A stretch of 64,000 bases of DNA, from the NCBI GenBank assembly GCA_002633025.1, contig NMRB01000130.1, positions 61,883 to 125,882 of the forward strand, written 5' to 3'. How positions within the stretch are numbered: the stretch's first letter is position 1; every line of letters starts with the position of its first letter. The notes below the pieces were generated by a model, which worked only from the letters and a program-made list of their open reading frames with translations, had not been told where the DNA came from and searched no databases. Shown here one piece after another: positions 55,600-64,000 of this stretch. The stretch comes from Notospermus geniculatus. Taxonomy: Eukaryota; Nemertea; Pilidiophora; Heteronemertea; Lineidae. Both the position numbers and the translations under genes were made by a program.

Positions 55600-58055
55600 T
55601 AAGTAGTTTAATTTATTGATGTAAGTGGTGTACCTCCTTTGCCCTTTCCCACTCCGTATTTCTTAGTTCTGTATTTAATATCAGATGTTCTTTTCGAGTT
55701 GCCAAGTATTCTTGTGAATTTGGATTTTTTTCTTCGAAAATCTGCTTTCTGAACGGTGGTTAGAAAATGTTTTATACTATATTTTAGCACTGAAAAATGA
55801 AAACAAAACATCATCATCATTCTTTGTCCAATCAGATTAAGGCATCTCGATATTTATAAATAGTACGACGTCGTATTCTTTCATGAAATTCCAGTTGATG
55901 AACATTTGGGGTGCAATTTCTACCATCAAATGGTCTAGCATATTCGTTATACGTCAAGGTATGAGGGAAACCCCGCTCAGTCTAGTGTCGAAGAACCAAT
56001 CAGGTCGCTTGTTATTTTTGAAACACCTAATCGGATGCCATGACAGGTATTTTACAAGCTGGAGTGCGCTATCCCGCTCCACTATTCCCTCTCACGTCTC
56101 CTTCGAAAATGCAAGCTATTGGTTGCTGATATTTGCCTCTAAGTTCTTCCCCGGCAGATTTCTTAGGGATGTTCTCGACAACTTATCCTCTGGGACTCTC
56201 AGGAGTGATATCGACCCGAAATCCACGGGAAGATGGCCCAAACACGGATTATTTATTTATCTTATTCATAGAGGAGGCGATCGCATGTCCTGGCAATAGT
56301 CACCCTGTCCTGCATCAACCGCGGTTGCAGGAGATAATTGTCTTGTCAATTCGTATGCGAGGGTCGGAAAACGCGAACAAATGGACGAGGGTGATTCTAT
56401 TGTACCGATTTGGGAATGTGATATCTTTCTGAAGCTAGTCCATCCACGTGAAGTTGCCAGACAGACCCGAAATGTTTGATAAGCTTGTGTACTTTTAGCG
56501 ACGTGTGTGCTTTGTCTGTAATCTCTTGTGGGACTTGGTGTACATGTTATGGAGTCTGCGTGTATCTTCTCCGCACACATGCAAGCTGAGGTTAATCTTA
56601 CACTTTATTGTACCTGACATTACAATGTCATCTGTCACGGAAATGGTGTCTCCCCTGACGGGTGGTGTACTGCGGGATGTAAAGTAAGGCCGGGCAGAAA
56701 GAATTTCTGCATTCCCATTGGGTGGAAAATGAAAACGACGACAAGTATGTCTCAAGCACTGCACTGAGCAGAGGCGTGAATGTTCATGTGAGTTTTCATC
56801 TGAAAATACTTCCCAGTCAGTTTTATTACCCAAAGATGGACTGCCTTCTACAAGTACATGTAGGTGCGACTTGACACAGGGAGTAAACATAGGCAAAATT
56901 ATGTGCCAGCCATTTTGGGTCAATATTCCAAAATTGATGTCTTCCTATTCCGCCCTTTCCCAATTCGCCTTTCTATGGTTAGGCTTAGGGTTAGGGTTCG
57001 CTTTAGAGTTTGTATCTGGGGATGAATTTGGAAAGGACACAATAGGAATAGCCTACACTGCACCATTCATGCCATTCGATTCCAATCGCTTTCCCTCGGA
57101 ACCTGAGGCAACTGTCATGTTTGTTCATCAGGCAAAATGAACGGTGCCATCCTTAAATATGAAATTAGTTGATGGCATTCGTTTGACACCTATTGTGTCC
57201 TGTCAGCAGCATCCGCTCACGACAGGGTACGTTCACAAGCCCATCAATGCGCCGCGAGTGTTCACTTTCCGCGCTTGTAGCTTTTTATGCTGTTAAAAAC
57301 AAATGGCTATCATAAACACCCGTTAGGGCCATTATTCTGTAATGGCGCTGAAAATATATGGGAAATTTTTGCCTACAATGTGGATGGCTCTGTCCGGTGA
57401 AAGTGAATAGGTTTCGACACATTTCCGTATCTGTTGACGCTACCATTCACAGCCAGTGAAAAGGCTTGAATACGAAATGCGAGCCTATAGGTTGATTATG
57501 GAGTGCAGTCAACGGACATCCCATCAGCGGACGCGGATGCTACAAACCGCTGCTACAGTTCCGTATTGCATGTATGTGGTCCAGCAGGAGAGAGATATCT
57601 TGTGTTATCTCCCCTGGACAAAACCCGGTCTCCCCAGTAAAAAAGTGGCGTAATTTTAACCCTTACGCAATGACATGGACAATGGTAAACTCCTGCCGTG
57701 GTTTCAAACGGCTACCCACTACGTTGCCCACGCTCTGAAACTGCTTCAGTTGTTGTGATCCTCAAAATATCACTAATAGACGGCGTTAGCTGTCCGATTC
57801 GGGGAATCCCGCTGGGAATCTGCCCCGAGTATGAATATACTGTGTGCATTTTTTACACGTATCTTTTTAGCCAATCAGAAAGTGTGTTACGCGGCGTCGG
57901 TTAAACCTGTGATGATGGCTTATGATTTGATCCCTCGTCAAACAGCGCCGTCTATTGATGATCCTTCACTTTTGGCGCCAATCATGCCAGTGTTTAGTGG
58001 GTCCATACAAACTGAACACAGGGGACGAGTGTAGGAAAATGGGTGACTTAGTGTC
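55600..58055. other. No gene recognised; short telomere-like motif
   Basis: Several short ORFs, none recognisable. At 56941-56998 a fragment like the 15-bp foldback units (CGCCCTTTCCCAATTCGCCT) lies beside TTAGGCTTAGGGTTAGGG. Confidence 0.4.
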
Positions 58056-58185
58056 NNNNNNNNNNNNNNNNNNNNNNNNNNNNNNNNNNNNNNNNNNNNN
58101 NNNNNNNNNNNNNNNNNNNNNNNNNNNNNNNNNNNNNNNNNNNNNNNNNNNNNNNNNNNNNNNNNNNNNNNNNNNNNNNNNNNNN
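58056..58185. other. Assembly gap (130 N)
   Basis: Undetermined bases. Confidence 0.99.
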
Positions 58186-58987
58186 CAGGATCCCTGATTA
58201 AACCTATCGGGGATGGTAAATTCAGGCTTCTAATTCGTTTTTTCCTGAAATTCCGAGGAGATTTGCGCTTAAGAACTGTTTGACCTTGACCTTGACCTCT
58301 GACCTTCAAGGTCATTGCGTAATCTGAAAGCTCATCCTTGATAACCTAGGTGTAGGTGAAGGTTTTAGGTCTCTACCATCACCAGATTCTGACTTATGTC
58401 ATGTTATCAAATTTGAATATCAAATCTCACCACGATATCAGCAAATATCATGCGACCGAGCAGGTGCAAACTGAAAATTTCAGTTGCAATAACATCCGTG
58501 GATGAGCAATGATGTTGTGATACCAGTTTCAAGTCACTTACTGTGACAGATCTCCCGATATGTCAAAATATCAAATTTGATATATCAATATCATTATGAT
58601 GCTGACACTGGAGAATAAATTTGTTGATGCCAGTATCTTGCCAAGGGCCATAAACATAGGGAAGGAACTTGTTGCTAGTGCTCTACCTGGCGGCGGAGAC
58701 AAGTTATTCAAGAAACAAAAGTGTGACAGACAAAATCTCAACTTTTGATATATCAATTTCACCATGAACCAGGTATCGGAGACTGGAAATTTTCATTCCA
58801 TCTTGTAGATCAGGTCATGAAACCTGGGGGTAGGTCACATTTCCAGGTCTGTAGCTCTTGCAGGAACAAAGTTACAGGTGTGACAGACTGAACAGACAGA
58901 CAGACACACAGATACACAGACACACACACAGACAGACACCACGACCAAACACTATATGGTTTCCGATCTTGAGATCGGAAACCATAA
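58186..58987 (+). repeat. Probable dispersed repeat with CAGACA microsatellite and terminal hairpin
   Basis: It carries ACCTTGACCTTGACCTCTGA, repeated TTTGATATATCAA-type palindromes and alternating CAGACAGACACACAGA near the 3' end. It finishes with the perfect hairpin GGTTTCCGATCTTGAGATCGGAAACC (about 58958-58983). There is no coding frame. It resembles a SINE- or LINE-derived unit but is not identified. Confidence 0.55.
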
Positions 58988-59538
58988 TTAAGTCAAAATT
59001 GGAGATTTGAATTACGCGTCATACGCACTCTTCCCACGTTTTGTTTTGAAAGCAACGCGAGAAAGTACGAGAACACAAAAAGTCAACACGGAAAAGTAAT
59101 ATGAATGCTTATTGAACGTACTTGTCTTCGGATGCCAATGAAAATACGTTCATATTACGTACTGCGATACTCCACTAATGATTGCAGGTATTTGCACAAG
59201 CTACGGATCTGCAAGTACACGTCTGTGCAAATTAAAGCAAAGATCTGTCATGACATGGTGTTAATATTACGTAGCAGGTTTCTTTCTGTCGGAACTCTCT
59301 TCGACGGAGATCGTCGATGAACACGGCTCGTTTATCACACTCAATGTAGTTAGTGGCAATATATATAGAGAGAAAAATTATGGTGGGTGTTTTCAGGTAT
59401 TACATGTATATGCACTTGTACAAGTACACAACAAGCCAAAAGTTTGAGCCCACCCACAGTTTGAAAAGAAAATCGTCCTTACATTGTTTGCTGCACAATA
59501 TTATTCGAAAAAGAGGAAAGGATGTTGAGAAGTATAAC

Positions 59539-59653
59539 TTGAACAACATGTTGTAAATTCTTTTCCACTGTACACACTAGTGACTAGACAACATTTCTCC
59601 AACAAGGTATTCTTACTGATGTTGGGAAAATATTGCCAGTAAACACAGGCCTT
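59539..59653 (+). mobile_element. Family C MITE, 3' half
   Basis: TTGAACAACATGTTG, CTAGACAACATTTCTCC and TTGCCAGTAAACACAGGCC are present. The 5' half is missing. Confidence 0.75.
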
Positions 59654-60632
59654 TAAAAAGCGAACTGGTCGTGCCAGTCAAGGTGTCTGAATAGAGAATC
59701 AAACGCCGCCATCTTGAATCAATTACAGCACTCACATCGGGAATTTATGGCCTACTAAGAGCACACTTGCGTACCACCTGTGGATCCAGGCTGATCCAGT
59801 GAAGTAATCCGCTAAAATACAAAACTTGCAATTTTGAAGTTGAGAATTTCGTGGACCACGAAATTATTCTTAGTGGTCATTTTTGACTGCTTTGAATTCC
59901 CTTTAACGAAATAACCCAGTTTTGATTGCGAAGATGAGCCAGGCGTTAATAAAAATCGTACTCTAGCTCGTCAGCTAGCTATAAAAGTACTATACATATG
60001 CAGACAGTTCGCACACTTTATCGATGATCCCACACGAAACCATACTCCATACAAAGTGCAAACTATATCTAAAATTCATCAACCGATTTAAAACGCCAGG
60101 TTATGCGGTACTTTCTCCCACAGAGTCAAATAAGTAAAACGGAAGGAAACTACGTTTTCATATAAATTTTACGGAACTACATGTGAAGAACATTGTTGGG
60201 GTTACCAGGTACACACTTTGATAAAGATACGAACGCTGACTGTGTCACTATGCTGAAAACAAGTAGTGATGGGGAGAAAATTTGCCTCTTCGGACACCCT
60301 AGAACTGATAGAAGTGCCATCATGTGGAGTGACAACACTCCACTCATTGAGTCGTTTCTGACGGACACTCTGGTGATCCACATATGATGTAGCCAATACG
60401 GAGTCATTGCAATGGTCAGAACTTGAATAACATTTGTCGATGTTGTTCTGAGAATCATTTTTAAAAATACACACATATTGCATATCGACAAAAACAACCC
60501 AAGAATTCAGAACCTACGTCCAGGTGACGAATCTGATCGGTCTATTTTGTGTAAAAAAATGTCAAAAAAGAATCAAAGAATCAAAGGTTGAATTGCCAGA
60601 CGCTTGTTCATGTTTCGTTAATTTCTTTTTGA

Positions 60633-60812
60633 CTCCCAACATATTTTTGCAACATTCAGAGTACTTGTTGGATAAGTGTTGTCCTGTGTGTACAGGAGAA
60701 AATTTTTCCAACATGTTGTTCAAATGTGGCTGTTATTTGTTCGCAGGCAGGGTCAAATGATCGTGTTGCTCTGGAATGTTGTTGAAAGTTTGTTGCCAGT
60801 GTACAAGTAGCT
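60633..60812 (-). mobile_element. Family C MITE
   Basis: Reverse orientation: CTCCCAACATATTTTTGCAA, GAAAATTTTTCCAACATG, GGGTCAAATGATCGTGTTGC and TTGCCAGTGTACAAG. Confidence 0.8.
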
Positions 60813-62390
60813 TAATGCGGGTTCAAAAATCTCTTATACCCGACGACATTCAGTGTCGCTGAAACCCCCTGACGATGTCTTTGAGTCTTGTGTTGCTCTC
60901 TGCAATGAAAACGGTGTGAAAGCATTACCATTATGCACCAACCTATCATCTAAAGCCATTCGACTCGAACAGCTCTCAAATAAGCTTCCGAACGACCTAA
61001 TGAAATAATTTCACTCAATGAAATTCCCCTTCTATCGACCTGCCTTTGATACTCGATGTTCTTTTGTTGTGGCAGCGTAACGTCGAATGACTTCCGGTTG
61101 AGTTGGAACAAAATTGATACTCACTGAATGACCTTGACTGCACAAATACTTCGTCTGGCATTTGCTTCTTGGTCGTCGTGGGTGTACATGTAGCTGTGAT
61201 TTCGTAATTGCTCAGACTACGAGCAGTCTGCATCAATAGCGTCATTCATGGTTTCAGAATAACCCGAAAAAAATATTAAGTCGCGCTATTGGTTGGTCTC
61301 TTTTGAAGTGAATGGTACACAGCTAGGTACATGTAGAGTAGAAAGCACTCCAAGTGGTTTCCAATGAATACCGGTGTAACATCTGCCAGTGTTCCCCTCC
61401 TATTTTCTGACGGAATAAGCGGCGACTTGACATTAGAGGACACACAGAGAAACATGTCGATCTATCTGCCAGCGTTTCCCAACAATAAGGTGGACACACT
61501 CACCCACAGAAACACTGGCAGATATAAAACCTGTACCAAGTCTATGTGACAGGGTTACTGTGAAATTTAGGATCTGTCAGGTTTTATCAATTCGAATGAA
61601 ATTGTCACTGCAACTGAAAGAGTTAACCTCAGTTTGTTGGCGATGACATAGTGAAATTTCATCAGTTAAAGCCAGCCGAACTATGCCAAGCGCTACAGCA
61701 TGTCGGCCGGAAGTGTTCCAATATGACTTCCGTTCCAGAGTCACGGCGACGCAACGTCGATTGCAAAAACCGGACACATTGAAACGTCACAAATGTGGGG
61801 AAACGTAACATTTCATGCCTCCCGATGTAAATGAAGCAGAAATTGAACACAGAAACAAGAGTTCACTCGTGTCATTTGACTCCACAGGATTTGCTTTGTT
61901 GGTCGACTAAGAGCTGTTGACAATTGAGTGACGAAGTTTAGTTCTAAAAACAATGGTGTCTGGCAAGCATCCCCACGCTTGCATTTATTTGACTCGATGA
62001 CTAACGCTGCATCGCTCAGGGTGGACTGGACCAAGGCGAGAAGACTGGCGTAAATTTAGCGGGCTAGAGCAAGGCACAGAACCAAATTTGTGTCGGCCTC
62101 TTCCGCTACTGTTTCAACGGTATGTGGTGCGTAAGACCGAACTTGCATGTCTCCGAACAAGACTGGCACCTGGGACTGATACCACTCCGAGCAGCGCAAT
62201 ATCAGTTTGCAATGTCCCTAGGGGAATATCTCAGTCGAAGTAACGATCCCTTCGTCCTGGGACCTTCCGAAGAGATCAGGCGTCGACACTTTGGCACACA
62301 GCCTGAGACGTACACTCTAGCCGAACACCAGTGTGAAGCACACGACCAACCAGACCCGATCGTATAGATCACGGCTTGTGGGTCTAGCCG
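60813..62390. other. No gene recognised
   Basis: Short ORFs on both strands without recognisable domains. No structured repeat was identified. Confidence 0.45.
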
Positions 62391-62659
62391 TACACTCTTA
62401 GCCGAAAAGGTTCTTTGGTGCCACACCAGGAGAACCCTCCGATTTAAGAACCCTCGGGTTGTTTAAGAACCCCTGGAGGCTCCAGATAGAACATTTCCCC
62501 CAAAAGGGTTCTATCTGGAACCTTTATGGGTTCTTTGGCGACAGAAAGGTTCTATATGGAACCCTTTCGGGTTCTTTATAGAAGGTTCTATATAGAACCT
62601 TGGGGTTCCTCTGGTGTGGCACAAAGAACCCCTAAAGAACCTTTTTGGCTAAGAGTGTA
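62391..62659. mobile_element. TA-flanked MITE with CACTCTTAGCC ends
   Basis: TA - CACTCTTAGCCGAAAAGGTT ... AACCTTTTTGGCTAAGAGTG - TA. The interior repeats GGTTCTAT(A/C)T(A/G)GAACC-like palindromes and mirrored GGTGCCACACCAG / CTGGTGTGGCAC. A Tc1/mariner-type TA duplication is likely. Confidence 0.85.
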
Positions 62660-64000
62660 GTTGAACTGATGGACGCGCAGCTGCTTCAGAAATGACAAGA
62701 GAAGTTTCCCAAGATTCCAGCAAGATGCCTGGACAGTCTATGATTGGGGAACCTTGGGTTAGAGACCGCTGCAGTCGTAATACCCTAGCCGCAAGAGCCA
62801 CCGGCAAGTCAACCCTGTATGTACCCTCTGTAGGAAACCATAGCCCACGTAGGCTGCGAGTGGAGCCATTGGTCTGCGTAGGTACAAGACTCGCCGCGAT
62901 GACGTTGAAGGACTTTATTCCACTAAGTGTACCAATGAGCAGGGACACTCTCGATCTCTTTCCGATGAGGGTGCTGTTGCGTTCGGTCATAGCTTCGATG
63001 GTAAATGGATGACGGTACGAAACGATCCCTTGGTATCTGCAAACAGAAAAACGGTCAAAAGGTGACCAACCTGTGACCTTGACAGAGAATAAGGTCAACA
63101 CTACCTAGTCGAGGTTTATACAGTCACCTCGAACGCCGTTGTTAGCTACCAACCTGGCCGCAACCCATCTGCGTTTTCAAGTAAGCGCAGTCCCGACCGC
63201 AGAGGCCACACTCGGCAACCAGCTAAGCAGTTTAGTCACGTGTTAAGGTGCACCAGCAAGTGACGTCCAGCAAACTGCCATCGTTGGCGTTGCAATGACC
63301 AGCAAGGGCCATCTCGCTCAGCGATAGCTCAGGCGTTGGCACTTGGAACACCGTCCGCCAATACAACTTCATGCCTCAGGCCATGTAGCCTTTGACAGCA
63401 TCCTCCCACAGCAGGGGTTTTTACCTCGCTCCTCTTCATCCGCTCACACGAAGTCTTGTCTGCGGTGACGAAGGGAGCGAGCAGTAAGAACGCCTGATAT
63501 TCTCAGGATGTTTGACAGGGACGCAACAGGTGCCACACACAGGAATGTCCCCACCTTGCGACTAGACTCTAAAAACCGCCACCTGGCCCACATTTACCCA
63601 GGTTGCATGCCTTGGTGGCGTGGGATCTTATGGGAACCGCAAAGCCGCCGAAGGAAAACGCCAGAGACGAGACCTGACAATGAATATCGAAATCTGACGA
63701 TGCCAGCGTGTGGCACACGATTCATCCTGGTTGTCGACTGGTCGAAGTAGCAACAACCAACCCAGCAGGGTCTTTAACCCCCTCTCTTGGACGAAGTCAT
63801 ACACGTTGCTGTTCAACAGTTTTACCTGAATTGTGCAAGCAGGGCTGTGGTCGGCAAAGAACTAAGGGCTCTTCTCTTTCCTTCGAATACATCGCGGGCG
63901 GAAAAATTGATTCGTCGGTACATCTGACGTTCTTCAATACTGATGTGATCTGCATCTCAGTGTGAAATTCTGACAGGTGACATTCCATACGGATGGCTCC
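62660..64000. other. No gene or repeat recognised
   Basis: The stretch has moderately long ORFs on both strands (for example 62692-63012 plus and 63101-62649 minus), which overlap and show no recognisable domain. The base composition is more balanced than the A/T-rich flanks. Confidence 0.4.

Noticed and set aside
56979-56998. Telomere-like TTAGGG motif
   Set aside because: Only about three imperfect units; not a telomere, at most an interstitial remnant.
60193-60387. Plus-strand 64-codon ORF as a gene
   Set aside because: No domain, no splice context, and an equally long antisense frame overlaps it.

Overview
This is eukaryotic nuclear DNA: GT-AG introns with polypyrimidine acceptors, exons of 26-800 bp, three assembly gaps (26315-27100, 38796-38991, 58056-58185) and very dense small transposons. 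No bacterial, phage or organelle feature was seen. The repeat types (a tRNA-headed SINE with a Deu-like core, a foldback element built of 15-bp units like sea-urchin TU elements, abundant short hairpin MITEs, TACATGTA and TAGGCCTA motifs) suggest a marine invertebrate, perhaps a non-vertebrate deuterostome. I cannot fix the phylum from sequence alone.

1-20935: the 3' two-thirds of one plus-strand gene, recognisable as NEK1 (NIMA-related kinase 1). Twenty-five exons join in one open frame of 1194 codons plus stop. It starts at the last kinase subdomain (the DRPSV motif) and runs through basic coiled-coil and acidic/proline-rich regions to the conserved C-terminus. The 24 exons up to 10528 lie in 10 kb. 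The last intron (10529-19250, 8.7 kb) is packed with nested transposons, and the final coding exon is only 11 nt. The kinase domain lies upstream of the window.

20936-24828: repeats, then a broken plus-strand transporter gene of the major facilitator superfamily, closest to SLC18 (vesicular amine/acetylcholine transporters). Its recognisable membrane segments are spread over several frames.

25856-28077: a possible minus-strand gene of small coiled-coil exons around the first gap. Its inferred pieces are joined by canonical splice sites. Two CREB-type sites and a GC box lie just upstream.

28-64 kb: mostly non-coding. It holds about a dozen copies of one roughly 220-bp MITE (family C, TGTTGG...GCCAGTGTAC), several TA-flanked hairpins ending GGGAG(G/T)TT (family A), hairpins starting GGGCC (family B), TTAA-flanked elements, a mariner-like relic with its helix-turn-helix, a retrotransposon RNase H fragment, a histone-H1-tail-like fragment inside a MITE, and a retro-inserted family whose 3' end folds like a hammerhead ribozyme. 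Many elements are nested, so relative ages and target duplications can be read directly. From 62.7 kb to the end I recognise no gene.
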